This document shows positions 17,051 through 26,379 of a stretch of 64,000 nucleotides of DNA, piece by piece. Each line of letters starts with the position of its first letter. The stretch's first letter is position 1. The DNA comes from Flagellimonas chongwuensis. GTDB taxonomy: Bacteria > Bacteroidota > Bacteroidia > Flavobacteriales > Flavobacteriaceae. The stretch lies in assembly GCF_013376415.1 (NCBI RefSeq), contig NZ_WYET01000001.1:124001-188000 (forward strand). Direction: 5' to 3'. The position numbers were made by a program, and so were the translations under genes. The notes below the pieces were generated by a model. It saw only the letters and a list, made by a program, of their open reading frames with translations. It did no database searches and had not been told where the DNA came from.

Positions 17051-20000
17051 TTAGTTGTAATTTTTACGTTCAATCATATAATACACCAATGGCACCACCA
17101 AGAGCGTCAATACGGTAGACACTATGGTTCCTCCCATAAGTGATATGGCCAACCCTTGGAAGATAGGGTCAAACAAGATCACAAAAGCTCCAATAACAAC
17201 GGTTCCCGCTGTCAACAAAATAGGCGTGGTTCGCACGGCACCTGCTTCAATTACGGCTTGCTTTAGGGGAACTCCCTCATTCAACCTAAGATTGATGAAG
17301 TCGATAAGCAATACCGAGTTCCGCACCATGATTCCCGCTAGGGCAATCATCCCGATAAAGGAGGTTGCGGTAAAAAATGCGCCCAACATCCAGTGACCCA
17401 ACACAATTCCAATCAAGGAAAGTGGAATGGCCACCATCATCACCATTGGCGCCTTAAAGTTTTGGAACCATCCCACGATCAACATATAAATGATCACAAT
17501 TACACCGAGAAATGCGATTCCCAAATCACGGAACACCTCAAGGGTTATTTGCCATTCCCCATCCCATTTCACCGTGTAGTCATCCTCATACTGGGGTTGC
17601 TCCATATAGAGCTCGTTAATGGAATAGCCTTGAGGTAGCTCCAATTGATTTAACTTATCCGTCATGCCCAAAATGGCGTACACTGGGCTTTCCAGTTCAC
17701 CTGCCATATCGGACATCACATAAACCACCCGCTTTTGGTTTTTTCTATAGATGCTCTTGGCCTTTGTCCCTTCTTTTATGCTTACCAAGTCACCAACAGA
17801 CACCATATTTCCTTGTTGGGATGTTATTTTTAATTGTTTGATTTGATCCAAGCTCGATCTATCCTTTTCACTAACGGATAACACGATCCCGATTTGGTCA
17901 AATGCTTCTTCGCGATAGATGTGGGAAACGGGCTGCTCACGGAAAGCCATGGCCATCACCTGAACTATTTGCTGGGGTGTTACGCCATAAAGCATAGCTT
18001 TCTCTTTGTCCACCACAAAATCAAACTCCACTTGGTCGTCCTCAACCATCCAATCCACATCAACGACATCGGTGGTATTGTTCAAGATGCCTTTTACATC
18101 ATTAGCCAATGCAATCTGCTTGTCGTAATCGGGTCCGTACACCTCAGCAACAATGGTGGAAAGTACAGGAGGCCCTGGTGGTACCTCAACTATTTTGATG
18201 TTCGCATTGTACTTTTTACCCAATTCTTGGATTTTAGGTCGCAACACCTTGGCGATATCGTGACTTTGCTCACTTCGGTCTTGCTTGTCGGTAAGGTTTA
18301 CTTGAATGTCGGCCATATTGCTTCCTCCACGTAGGTCATAGTGTCTCACCAATCCATTAAATGTGATTGGTGCTGATGTTCCCACATAGGTTTGATAGTT
18401 CACCACTTCTGGTCTTGTGGACAAATACGCCCCAACTTCTTTGGCAACTGCTGAAGTACGTTCCAGAGTAGATCCCTCAGGGAGGTCAATCACCACTTGG
18501 AACTCGTTCTTATTATCAAAAGGAAGCATTTTTACGGCTACCGATTTGGTAAAGAACATCCCCACAGAAGCAAATAACAATACCACTGTTATGCCAATAA
18601 AAACCCATCGCTTCTTTCTACTTTCAATCAGTGGTTTTTCGAAACGCTCGTAGGCTTTATAAATAAAGGTGTCTTGAATTTCGACCGCCTCTTTTTCTTT
18701 TCTATTCTTTTTATCCTTTTCTTTCAAGAAGATGAATCCCAAATAAGGGGTAATGGTCAACGCCACAAATAAGGACAACAACATTGCAATGGATGCCCCG
18801 ATGGGCATTGGAGACATATAAGGCCCCATTAAACCAGATACAAATGCCATGGGCAATACGGATGCGATTACCGTAAAGGTGGCCAAGATGGTCGGGTTAC
18901 CTACCTCGTTGATGGCATAGATGGCAGCATCTTTGAAGGGCAACCGCTTCATTTTAAAGTGTCGGTGCATATTCTCGGCAATAATGATGGAGTCGTCCAC
19001 CACAATACCGGTTACAAAAACCAATGCAAACAAGGTGATTCGGTTCAGGGTGTAATCGAGCATGTAATAACTCAATAAGGTCAAAGCGAAAGTGATCGGT
19101 ACGGAAAGGAATACGACCAATCCACCTCTCCAACCCATGGCCAACATCACCACAAAGGTTACGGCTATGATCGCCCCAATCAAGTGCATCAACAATTCGG
19201 ACACCTTTTGTGAAGCAGTTTCACCATAGTTACGGGTTACCTCAACCTTAACTTCGTCTGGAATCAAAGTTGTTTTTAAATGGTCCACTTTTTCCAACAC
19301 CACATCGGCAATCTTCATGGCATCGGCTCCCTTTCTTTTGGCAATGGAAATGGTTACCGCTGGATATTCGGACCTAAAGGTTTCTGATTTCTCGCTTGCA
19401 GCTCCAAATCCAAGGGAAACATAGTTTTTTGGCAATTCTGGACCATCCAAAACGGTTGCTACCTGTTTGAGATAAATAGGTTGATTTTGTTTGGTGCCCA
19501 CGATCAGGTTTTCCAGATCTTCTTTACTTTCCAAAAAGTTACCTGTGCTGATATGGAACTCAGTATCGTTGGAAAGGAAATTCCCAGCATCCATTTGTTG
19601 GTTGTTAACCTGAATCATTTGGGCCACGGCCAACATATCGATGCCAGATTCGGCCATTTTATCCTTGTCCACCACAACGCGAAGCTGACGGTTTCTTCCA
19701 CCAATCTTTTTGGTAATGGAAACCCCGTTTACTTTTTCAACCTCATTGATCAATTCCCCAGAAATCTCCCGTAGCTGAAAATCATCATACTCATCGCTCC
19801 AAAGTGTTAAGGCGAGCATTGGAACGTCATCAATCGCACGGGTTTTTACCAAGGGCATGGTAACCCCGTTTGGCATTTGATCCATGTGCTTGTTGATCTC
19901 GTCGTACAAACGCACCAATGATCTTTCGATATCCTCTCCTACGTAGAACTGTACAATGGCCATCCCCTGCTCTTGCATGGAAGTGGTGTACACATATTCT

Positions 20001-20245
20001 ACGCCTTTTATATTCGATATGATTTTTTCAAGTGGTTTTGTAATCCTGGATTCCACCTCTGTTGGGCTGGCTCCAGGGTATCCGACAAAAATATCCGCCA
20101 TGGGCACATCAATCTGTGGCTCCTCTTCCCTTGGAATTAGGAATGAACTGTACACCCCAATGACCATGAACACGATCATTAAGAGCACCGTTAGTTTGGA
20201 GCTGATAAACCCTTTGGCTATTTTTCCTGCTAGTCCGTCTTTCAT
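17051..20245 (-). CDS. RND efflux permease
   Basis: The 1064-residue product has the full AcrB/MexB-like layout: an N-terminal helix (residues about 17-35), a large periplasmic domain, helices 2-6 around 340-490, a second periplasmic domain and helices 8-12 near the C-terminus. The proton-relay region in helix 4 reads VFVTGIVVDDSIIIAEN, with the two Asp residues. It should pump a substrate out through the TolC-type channel using the adaptor encoded 16 bp upstream. The operon context (sulfur transport, DUF2892, PII-like) suggests a sulfur-related or envelope-stress substrate, not a general drug, but this is inference. Confidence 0.95.
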   Translation of the reverse strand: MKDGLAGKIAKGFISSKLTVLLMIVFMVIGVYSSFLIPREEEPQIDVPMADIFVGYPGASPTEVESRITKPLEKIISNIKGVEYVYTTSMQEQGMAIVQFYVGEDIERSLVRLYDEINKHMDQMPNGVTMPLVKTRAIDDVPMLALTLWSDEYDDFQLREISGELINEVEKVNGVSITKKIGGRNRQLRVVVDKDKMAESGIDMLAVAQMIQVNNQQMDAGNFLSNDTEFHISTGNFLESKEDLENLIVGTKQNQPIYLKQVATVLDGPELPKNYVSLGFGAASEKSETFRSEYPAVTISIAKRKGADAMKIADVVLEKVDHLKTTLIPDEVKVEVTRNYGETASQKVSELLMHLIGAIIAVTFVVMLAMGWRGGLVVFLSVPITFALTLLSYYMLDYTLNRITLFALVFVTGIVVDDSIIIAENMHRHFKMKRLPFKDAAIYAINEVGNPTILATFTVIASVLPMAFVSGLMGPYMSPMPIGASIAMLLSLFVALTITPYLGFIFLKEKDKKNRKEKEAVEIQDTFIYKAYERFEKPLIESRKKRWVFIGITVVLLFASVGMFFTKSVAVKMLPFDNKNEFQVVIDLPEGSTLERTSAVAKEVGAYLSTRPEVVNYQTYVGTSAPITFNGLVRHYDLRGGSNMADIQVNLTDKQDRSEQSHDIAKVLRPKIQELGKKYNANIKIVEVPPGPPVLSTIVAEVYGPDYDKQIALANDVKGILNNTTDVVDVDWMVEDDQVEFDFVVDKEKAMLYGVTPQQIVQVMAMAFREQPVSHIYREEAFDQIGIVLSVSEKDRSSLDQIKQLKITSQQGNMVSVGDLVSIKEGTKAKSIYRKNQKRVVYVMSDMAGELESPVYAILGMTDKLNQLELPQGYSINELYMEQPQYEDDYTVKWDGEWQITLEVFRDLGIAFLGVIVIIYMLIVGWFQNFKAPMVMMVAIPLSLIGIVLGHWMLGAFFTATSFIGMIALAGIMVRNSVLLIDFINLRLNEGVPLKQAVIEAGAVRTTPILLTAGTVVIGAFVILFDPIFQGLAISLMGGTIVSTVLTLLVVPLVYYMIERKNYN

Positions 20246-20261
20246 TGTTAGCTTTTTAGGG

Positions 20262-21353
20262 TTATTGAATGCTTACTTTAGCTCCATTGTACAGCTTTCC
20301 TTCGGCTGATACGATGTATTGATCTCCTTTGGACAATCCAGATAATACTTCTACTTCATCACCATAATTCTCGCCCAAACGCAACCAACGCAGCAAAGCC
20401 ACATTGTCTTGTCCTAGCGTATAAACTCCTGTCAATTGCCCTTTGTGCACCAAGGCTGTGGACGGAACAGTCACAACTGTTTTTCCATTGCTCTCATTTT
20501 CCGTCTCTAGCCTAACGGTTGCATACATACCTGACAAAATCTTGGCATCTGTTTCATCCAAGCTTACTTTCATTACATATTGGCCACCTGTATTTTGAGC
20601 CGAAGCACTCAATTCGGAAACCTTACCTGTGATTGTGGTATCCAATGCTTTCACCAAAACTTGGGCTGTTGTTCCTACTTTAATGGCAGAAATATTGTTT
20701 TCGGCTACTTTGGCCTCTACCTCAAATCCTGTTCCTAGTGATTCCACGGAAACCAAGGGCACACCAGGATTGGCCATATCGCCGGCATCGATATAGGTGT
20801 TGGTCACCACACCACTGAATGGTGCTCTGATATCGGCATAAGCGAATTGGGAATTCACTTCGTTTTTCATTTGATTTGCTGCCTCCAATCTGGCTTTGGC
20901 CATTTCGTAACGAGCAGTCATATCATCCAGTTCCTTTTGAGAAGCACTGCTTTCTTCAAATAGGTTTTGAAATCTTTCGTAGTCCTTTTTAGCATTGTTG
21001 AATGCCACTGTAGCCTCTGTAATGGACGCTTCCACCTGTGCTTTTTTAGCTCTTAAATCTCCATTGTTGATGGAAATAAGCAGGTCTCCCTTGTTTACTT
21101 TCTGACCTATTTTTACAGGTAAGGACTCCACATAGCCCATCATTCGGGTACTCAAGGTAGCGCTGTTCACAGCTTTGATTTGACCACTTCCTGCCAAAAT
21201 GGTCGAGCTATCGCCCAAGTCCACATCGGCAACAGTTACTGGCACCGCGGCAGAAGTATCAACAGTCCTTTTTTCGTCACTTCCACATCCCATTAAGGTC
21301 AGCATCAAGGACACGGTTAAAATGATGCTTTTATATATCGTAGTGTTTTTCAT
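20262..21353 (-). CDS. RND periplasmic adaptor lipoprotein (MFP family)
   Basis: The 363-residue product has a lipobox, LTLMGC, so it is anchored to the inner membrane. A lipoyl/barrel-sandwich hybrid (MMGYVESLPVKIGQKVNKGD) flanks a coiled-coil hairpin (about residues 105-165), followed by beta-barrel and membrane-proximal domains (IRAPFSGVVTNTYIDAGDMA). It joins the RND permease to the outer-membrane channel. Gaps of 7 bp and 16 bp to its neighbours show one operon. Confidence 0.94.
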   Translation of the reverse strand: MKNTTIYKSIILTVSLMLTLMGCGSDEKRTVDTSAAVPVTVADVDLGDSSTILAGSGQIKAVNSATLSTRMMGYVESLPVKIGQKVNKGDLLISINNGDLRAKKAQVEASITEATVAFNNAKKDYERFQNLFEESSASQKELDDMTARYEMAKARLEAANQMKNEVNSQFAYADIRAPFSGVVTNTYIDAGDMANPGVPLVSVESLGTGFEVEAKVAENNISAIKVGTTAQVLVKALDTTITGKVSELSASAQNTGGQYVMKVSLDETDAKILSGMYATVRLETENESNGKTVVTVPSTALVHKGQLTGVYTLGQDNVALLRWLRLGENYGDEVEVLSGLSKGDQYIVSAEGKLYNGAKVSIQ

Positions 21354-21360
21354 GTTGCAA

Positions 21361-22662
21361 TTATTCTTTGGTTAAAAATGTGAGTAAGGATTGTGCTTGA
21401 TTGTATTCAAAAATGGTTTGATAATAGGCCAATTGCTTTTCGGCATAAGTAGCTTCGGCCATTAATAAATCGGTTGTTTTTTCCAATCCCTCTTTAAATC
21501 GGTTTGTACGTATTCTCAATGATTCTTCGGATTGCTCCATAGCCAATTTTGATGTCTGGAGTCGACTTTTGGCATCTTCCACCATTCGTTTAGTGCGTTG
21601 AAGCTCCATCGTACTTTTGGCAACGTATTGTTCGTATTCTTTCTGTGCTTTTTCATAGTTTGTTTTGCTTTTTCCTGCCTTGGCAAAGCGTTGTGATCCT
21701 TTAAAAACATCCCAGCTCAAACTTGCCCCAACAATGTATCCTTTGGAATCTGCCTGAAATATCTGATCATCATACATCTCATAGCTCGCAAAGGCATTCA
21801 ACTTGGGCAAAAAGGTCATATTATCCGCCTTCATATTTGCTCTGTACGCTTCAGAAACCAAATCCATAGCTTTAACATCCGCTCTGTTCTCCAAGGAAGC
21901 TTCGGTCGCTTCCCCGATATTTTCAGGCAACAATTCTTGGGTAGGTTCAAAAAGAACATTTACTTGTTCATTCATTAAAAAAGCCACGTAGTCCGAAGCA
22001 TTTTTCACATTACTCTCGGATGTTTTCAACTGATCGGAGACTTCGGTCACCCTCACTTTTACTTCCAACAAATCTGCTTTTTGAAGTAATCCTTGGTCAA
22101 AACTGTTCTGGGCCATGTTCAGGTTGGCAGTTGCTGCATCGTATGCTTTTTGCATGACTTCCACGGCACGATAGGCCAATTGCAATTGGCCATAAGCTTT
22201 CTGGGCCTCAAAATCCAAATAATCCCTAGTTCTCATGGCTTGAAGCTCTTTGGCCTCCATGGTTGTTTTGGCAGCCTTGCGCTGATAAAAACCGTCCATA
22301 TTGACCAAAGGTTGCTGGACGGAGACCACGGTGGCAAAGTTTTCCACTTGATCGGGGTCGTTCAATAGATCCGGATTAAAATCTGCTTGGGTCAGAATCC
22401 CTTGGTTGAGTTTGGACCCAAATGCCATTAAAGGGTTTGTGGTTGCCATTCCCGTATGAGAAACAGAAATCTGTGGCAAAAAAACGGAGTTGGAAAATCT
22501 ATAATCGTATTTGGCCATTTTGGCTTCCTGATCGGAAATCTGAATGCTCGCATTGGACTCCCTCACCTTTTCCAATACTTCTTCCAAAGAAATATTCACA
22601 GGTTCCTGGGCAATCGCAGCCTGCATTAGACCAAATGCAATAAAAATGAATATATGCCTCAT
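21361..22662 (-). CDS. TolC-family outer membrane channel
   Basis: The 433-residue product has a signal peptide ending in AAIAQ. Long heptad-like helices run over about residues 30-75, 150-220 and 330-430, typical of the two outer-membrane efflux protein domains. It is the first gene of the operon. Promoter elements lie 20-65 bp upstream: a -7 box TAATTTTG and a palindromic operator. Confidence 0.94.
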   Translation of the reverse strand: MRHIFIFIAFGLMQAAIAQEPVNISLEEVLEKVRESNASIQISDQEAKMAKYDYRFSNSVFLPQISVSHTGMATTNPLMAFGSKLNQGILTQADFNPDLLNDPDQVENFATVVSVQQPLVNMDGFYQRKAAKTTMEAKELQAMRTRDYLDFEAQKAYGQLQLAYRAVEVMQKAYDAATANLNMAQNSFDQGLLQKADLLEVKVRVTEVSDQLKTSESNVKNASDYVAFLMNEQVNVLFEPTQELLPENIGEATEASLENRADVKAMDLVSEAYRANMKADNMTFLPKLNAFASYEMYDDQIFQADSKGYIVGASLSWDVFKGSQRFAKAGKSKTNYEKAQKEYEQYVAKSTMELQRTKRMVEDAKSRLQTSKLAMEQSEESLRIRTNRFKEGLEKTTDLLMAEATYAEKQLAYYQTIFEYNQAQSLLTFLTKE

Positions 22663-22681
22663 TATTTGTATTGTTTTGAGG

Positions 22682-22725
22682 CAAAATTAGAATGGCAACG
22701 CTGTTCCTACAGTAACATTGGTTAC
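22682..22725 (-). promoter_or_regulatory. Promoter and operator of the TolC-RND-sulfur transport operon
   Basis: On the minus strand a perfect -7 box, TAATTTTG, occupies 22689-22682. The perfect palindrome GTAAC-ATTG-GTTAC (22712-22725) is centred 36.5 bp from the last base of the box. No good -33 TTG is present, which fits an activator-dependent promoter. The same arrangement occurs at five other promoters in this island. Confidence 0.75.
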
Positions 22726-22743
22726 CATGGGAGAAAAGTAAAA

Positions 22744-22765
22744 ATGGGGCTGATACCAGCCCCAT
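22744..22765 (-). terminator. Intrinsic terminator after the 42-residue ORF
   Basis: A 9-bp perfect stem (ATGGGGCTG / CAGCCCCAT, 4-nt loop) is followed on the minus strand by TTTTT. It ends the transcript of the small membrane protein before the TolC promoter. Confidence 0.8.
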
Positions 22766-22847
22766 TAATCCTTAATTATCAATTAAATACCTAATGCATC
22801 AAACTTAAAAAGCCAGCATTTTGGCAAAAAGGGATTCTAGAAATTGT

Positions 22848-22976
22848 TTATTTTTTACCGCTATTCATCAAGGATAGAACGGCAACCACTAAAACGATGA
22901 CAACGAGGGCGAAGACCCCTATCATCCAGATGCCATTTTCCCAAGATACCAACGGAATGTTTACTAATGATCTCAC
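22848..22976 (-). CDS. Small single-helix membrane protein (42 residues)
   Basis: A GTG at 22974-22976 opens 42 codons ending at TAA 22848-22850. After a short polar N-terminus (RSLVNIPLVSWENG) comes one strong membrane helix, IGVFALVVIVLVVAVLSL, and a polar MNSGKK tail. An intrinsic terminator follows 83 bp downstream, which supports it as an independent transcript. It lies just upstream of the RND operon. Small single-helix proteins can act as accessory subunits of RND pumps (AcrZ in Escherichia coli), but no sequence similarity is claimed. Confidence 0.6.
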   Translation of the reverse strand: MRSLVNIPLVSWENGIWMIGVFALVVIVLVVAVLSLMNSGKK

Positions 22977-23103
22977 AATGTATTGGTTTTAAGTTTGAAT
23001 CAAATGTAATCGCTGTTTTCAAGTCAAAATATGATAATGCTCATAAAACCAGAGTCCAACCATCTAATTATGAGAGCCTCAAGACCTTCAAAACCCCATT
23101 AAA

Positions 23104-23132
23104 TAAAAAAGCCGCTCCAATTTTTGGAGCGG
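23104..23132 (-). terminator. Intrinsic terminator after the DUF2892 gene
   Basis: The stem GCCGCTCCA / TGGAGCGGC with a short loop is followed on the minus strand by a run of T (complement of the A-run at 23104-23110). It lies about 27 bp after the DUF2892 stop codon. Confidence 0.88.
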
Positions 23133-23158
23133 CCTTCATTATCAACCAACCAAAAAAC

Positions 23159-23365
23159 TTAGCGTTTAATTTTACAAGTGTTAATTCCGAATACCGTATA
23201 CAAAGGACAAAAGCTTATGAAGCTCGTTAGTACGAAAATGGCGGCCAAGGCCAAAAGCACATATGCCAATGTTCCTGTTATCACATTAAAATAATACAGC
23301 GCACCTACAACGAGAGCCAAGAGAATCCGAATCGTGCGGTCCGCACCGCCCATATTTTTTTTCAT
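23159..23365 (-). CDS. DUF2892 (YgaP-like transmembrane) protein
   Basis: The 68-residue product has the N-terminal signature MGGADRTIRILLAL, two membrane helices, and the closing CPLYTVFGINTC that is usual for stand-alone DUF2892 proteins. The Cys pair may hold sulfur. It is transcribed divergently from the sulfite dehydrogenase gene, and both promoters share one palindromic operator. Its own terminator ends the unit. Confidence 0.88.
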   Translation of the reverse strand: MKKNMGGADRTIRILLALVVGALYYFNVITGTLAYVLLALAAIFVLTSFISFCPLYTVFGINTCKIKR

Positions 23366-23441
23366 AATCGATAGTTTTGGATTTTACCGTACAATTTACT
23401 TAATAACCTTTTTGTTATTTCTGACAATCAGTTCCTTACCG

Positions 23442-23515
23442 TAAAATTACATGTTCACTTTCAACCTTACGGTAACATCGGTTACATAGCTTTGCCTATT
23501 TTTACGATACATTTA
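23442..23515. promoter_or_regulatory. Divergent promoters sharing one operator
   Basis: The perfect palindrome GTAAC-ATCG-GTTAC lies at 23472-23485. A plus-strand -7 box, TACATTTA, at 23508-23515 and a minus-strand -7 box, TAATTTTA, at 23449-23442 are each exactly 36.5 bp from the palindrome centre at their last base. One dimer could therefore activate both the DUF2892 gene and the sulfite dehydrogenase operon. Confidence 0.75.
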
Positions 23516-23528
23516 AATTTTGACCTAC

Positions 23529-24749
23529 ATGAACAGAAGAGGTTTCTCCCACAAAATTTCGTTGGCAGCCATGGCCACCTTTTTGGGCAGCGAAATAGTT
23601 TTTGCACATAGGATGCCACAGGATTACTTGCCCTTGGGGTTACAGGACCCTGACCCTTTCAAAATGTTCGACAAGGACAAGGAAATGGTCGTTTTAAATG
23701 ACAAGCCCTGGAATATGGAAGCCAAAGCCCATCTACTGAACGATGATGTTACACCGAACAAATTCATGTTCATTAGAAACAATGGTCGGATCCCAGAACG
23801 AATCGATACTTCCAAATGGTCGTTAACGTTGGATGGTGAATCCGTAAAGAATGCTAAAACTTATTCCCTTGCTGAACTTAAAAGCAAATTTCAGCACCAT
23901 ACTTACCAACTTACACTAGAATGCGGGGGCAACGGTAGAAGTGAGTTCAACCCGCCAGCCAAAGGAAACCAATGGACCGTTGGTGCCATATCTTGTGCCG
24001 AATGGACGGGAGTAAGACTACGGGATGTTCTTGAGGATGCTGGAATCAAACCAGAGGCCGTTTACATTGGTTACCATGCCGCAGATACGCATTTGAGCGG
24101 TGACCCAAAAAAGGAACCTATTTCCAGAGGTGTTCCCATATCCAAGGCCATGCAAGATGAAACCTTGCTTGCCTTCGCCATGAACGGTTCGGCTATTCCC
24201 TTAGCCCATGGACACCCGTTGCGATTGGTATGTGGGGGATGGCCCGCATCCACATCGGGGAAATGGGTGAATCGAATCAGTGTTCGGAACAAAGTGCACG
24301 ATGGCGAAAAAATGGGGGGTACCTCGTACCGAGTCCCTTGTGAAACTGTTGCTCCGGGCAGCAAGGTCGAAGATTCTGATATGTGCATCATAGAGTCCAT
24401 GCCGGTAAAATCCTTGATAACCTATCCAAAAAGTGGAGCACTAATCAAAGAGGGGAAAACATTGAATATTAATGGCCATGCATGGGCGGGTGAGCTTGAG
24501 GTTTCAAAAATGGAATATTCCATCGATTTTGGCAGTACCTGGCACAACTGTTCCCTTAAAAAACCAGCTAACCGTTTGGCTTGGCAACATTTCAATGCGA
24601 CTGTATCATTTCCCAAAAAAGGCTATTACGAGGTCTGGGGAAGGGCTACAGATGCTAATGGAAAAGCCCAACCGATGGTACTTCCTGGCTGGAATCCGAA
24701 AGGCTATCTTAACAATGCCTGCCATCGTATTGCGGTCAAAATAGTATAA
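23529..24749 (+). CDS. Molybdopterin sulfite dehydrogenase (SorA/SoxC-like)
   Basis: The ATG at 23529 gives 406 residues; an upstream TTG is less likely as it lies at the expected transcript start. The N-terminus has a Tat-like NRRGFSHK signal. The oxidoreductase molybdopterin domain (about residues 70-270) has the Mo-ligand Cys in LECGGNGR, close to the LECAGNGR of the family, and SGKWVNRISVR for the later cofactor region. A Mo-co dimerisation domain follows (about 295-400). It should oxidise sulfite to sulfate in the periplasm, passing electrons to the cytochrome c encoded 1 bp downstream. Substrate is inferred from family and neighbours. Confidence 0.9.
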   Translation: MNRRGFSHKISLAAMATFLGSEIVFAHRMPQDYLPLGLQDPDPFKMFDKDKEMVVLNDKPWNMEAKAHLLNDDVTPNKFMFIRNNGRIPERIDTSKWSLTLDGESVKNAKTYSLAELKSKFQHHTYQLTLECGGNGRSEFNPPAKGNQWTVGAISCAEWTGVRLRDVLEDAGIKPEAVYIGYHAADTHLSGDPKKEPISRGVPISKAMQDETLLAFAMNGSAIPLAHGHPLRLVCGGWPASTSGKWVNRISVRNKVHDGEKMGGTSYRVPCETVAPGSKVEDSDMCIIESMPVKSLITYPKSGALIKEGKTLNINGHAWAGELEVSKMEYSIDFGSTWHNCSLKKPANRLAWQHFNATVSFPKKGYYEVWGRATDANGKAQPMVLPGWNPKGYLNNACHRIAVKIV

Positions 24750-24750
24750 G

Positions 24751-25203
24751 ATGGGAAAACAGTTTCAAAAACAGGTACGCGCGCTTTCCAAAACCCTCTT
24801 GTCCTTTCTAATATTGGTCCTTTTCATCTTTGGTGGGTTATACTATTGGGCTAACTATACCCCACAATCGGACATTGTGGAAATTCCTTTGGAAGAAACC
24901 GCCGATGATTACGACAAAGTAGAAAATGGTGTCCACGTTGCCACCGGATTTATAGATGATAAAGGAATGGAAGCGACCATACAAAATTGTACCGCTTGCC
25001 ATTCCGCAAAATTGGTGACCCAAAACCGAATGAGCAGGGAAGGATGGAAAGCTACTATAGAATGGATGCAAGAAACCCAGAACCTTTGGGATTTGGGCGC
25101 GAACGAAGAATTGATTTTGACCTATTTATCAAAAAATTATGCTCCTACAGACAAGGGACGACGCCAGAATTTGGAGGATATTGAATGGTATGAGCTAAAA
25201 TAG
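24751..25203 (+). CDS. Membrane-anchored c-type cytochrome
   Basis: The 150-residue product has one N-terminal helix (LLSFLILVLFIFGGLYYW) that acts as an anchor, and a single haem-binding CTACH near residue 75, with a later Met in WMQ as possible axial ligand. It is the likely electron acceptor of the sulfite dehydrogenase, whose stop codon is 1 bp upstream, comparable to SorB. The C-terminal LSKNYAPTDKGRRQN is typical of sulfite-dehydrogenase-associated cytochromes. Confidence 0.9.
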   Translation: MGKQFQKQVRALSKTLLSFLILVLFIFGGLYYWANYTPQSDIVEIPLEETADDYDKVENGVHVATGFIDDKGMEATIQNCTACHSAKLVTQNRMSREGWKATIEWMQETQNLWDLGANEELILTYLSKNYAPTDKGRRQNLEDIEWYELK

Positions 25204-25208
25204 CTGCA

Positions 25209-26087
25209 ATGGAATACGTTGATGCACTCGTTAATGGTTTTCTGGGAATGGTTCAATGGACCTGGAGGTCCATCATTTTTGATGTGCCTTGGTACACCAA
25301 TTATTTCTGGGGGTTGATTCTTATCTCAATTCTGGTGTGGGGCCTGGAAATCCTCTTTCCTTGGCGCAAGGAACAATCCATTTTTAGAAAGGACTTTTGG
25401 TTGGATGTATTTTATATGTTCTTCAATTTCTTTGTATTCGCCATCATTATAAACGGGGTGTACAAAGTCCTGACCGTACTCTTTGGAGATATTGGGATCA
25501 GTTCAAAAACGTTGGCCATCGTGGATATTGCCAATTGGCCCCAATGGGTTCAGTTGGTTGTGTTTTTTGTGGTGCTCGATTTTGTTCAATGGTTCACGCA
25601 CATTCTTTTGCACAGGGTCCCCGCTTTTTGGGAGTTCCATAAAGTGCACCATAGCGTAAAGGAAATGGGCTTCGCAGCTCACATGCGTTTTCATTGGATG
25701 GAAAATGTTCTCTACAAACCCTTAAAAACTTTGGGATTGATGGTCCTCGGAGGGTTTGAGCCCGAACAGGCCTACATCGTCCATTTTGCTGCCATTGCCA
25801 TCGGACACTTTAATCATTCGAACATTAAACTGACCTATGGCCCATTAAAATATGTGCTGAACAATCCTGTGATGCACCTGTACCACCATGCCTATAATCT
25901 TCCCGAGGGTCATCGCTATGGAATGAATTTTGGAATTAGCCTGAGTCTTTGGGACTATTTATTCCGAACAAATTATATTCCCGAAAGCGATGGTAAAATA
26001 GAGTTGGGGTTTCCCGGTGATGAAAAACTTCCGAAGGGGTTCTGGGGTCAATCAGTATCAGGTTTTAGAAAAAAAGATAAAGGGTGA
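25209..26087 (+). CDS. Fatty acid hydroxylase/sterol desaturase family protein
   Basis: The 292-residue integral membrane protein has four or five helices and the di-iron histidine motifs HILLH, HKVHH and HLYHH, with HMRFH between. The family hydroxylates or desaturates lipids using oxygen. It lies 5 bp after the cytochrome c gene in the sulfite dehydrogenase operon. Its role with sulfur oxidation is unclear: it could modify membrane lipids, or use the cytochrome as electron donor. Substrate unknown. Confidence 0.88.
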   Translation: MEYVDALVNGFLGMVQWTWRSIIFDVPWYTNYFWGLILISILVWGLEILFPWRKEQSIFRKDFWLDVFYMFFNFFVFAIIINGVYKVLTVLFGDIGISSKTLAIVDIANWPQWVQLVVFFVVLDFVQWFTHILLHRVPAFWEFHKVHHSVKEMGFAAHMRFHWMENVLYKPLKTLGLMVLGGFEPEQAYIVHFAAIAIGHFNHSNIKLTYGPLKYVLNNPVMHLYHHAYNLPEGHRYGMNFGISLSLWDYLFRTNYIPESDGKIELGFPGDEKLPKGFWGQSVSGFRKKDKG

Positions 26088-26102
26088 TGTCCATCCAATT
26101 AA

Positions 26103-26369
26103 CTAAGCCAACTTTCCGCTCGCGCAACTTACAAACGATTTTGCTTTGTCCACAAAACCATTCTCATCATCAATGGTGGGGTATCCCATGCGTTTAAGGG
26201 CATCTTTAATTAAGGAAGCTACATCGGCGCCTTGATGGTCAAAGCTAACCGATGAGCTTTCCTTATCCACAATCACATTTTTAATTTCTTTTATCTCAGA
26301 AAGTTTGTTGGAAATGGTCTTTACGCAACCCCCGCACTTTAGATTTTGTACTTGAAAAGTAGTTTGCAT
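26103..26369 (-). CDS. Heavy-metal-associated (HMA) domain protein
   Basis: The 88-residue product has the ferredoxin-like HMA fold with the metal-binding motif LKCGGCVK near the N-terminus. A C-terminal extension carries a further Cys (SFVSCASGK). It lies 10 bp after a rhodanese gene in the same direction. It could carry copper, or use its CxxC to bind persulfide or a sulfur-scavenging metal. The rhodanese neighbour favours a sulfur link, but this is not proven. Confidence 0.85.
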   Translation of the reverse strand: MQTTFQVQNLKCGGCVKTISNKLSEIKEIKNVIVDKESSSVSFDHQGADVASLIKDALKRMGYPTIDDENGFVDKAKSFVSCASGKLA

Positions 26370-26379
26370 AGCAAATGGA

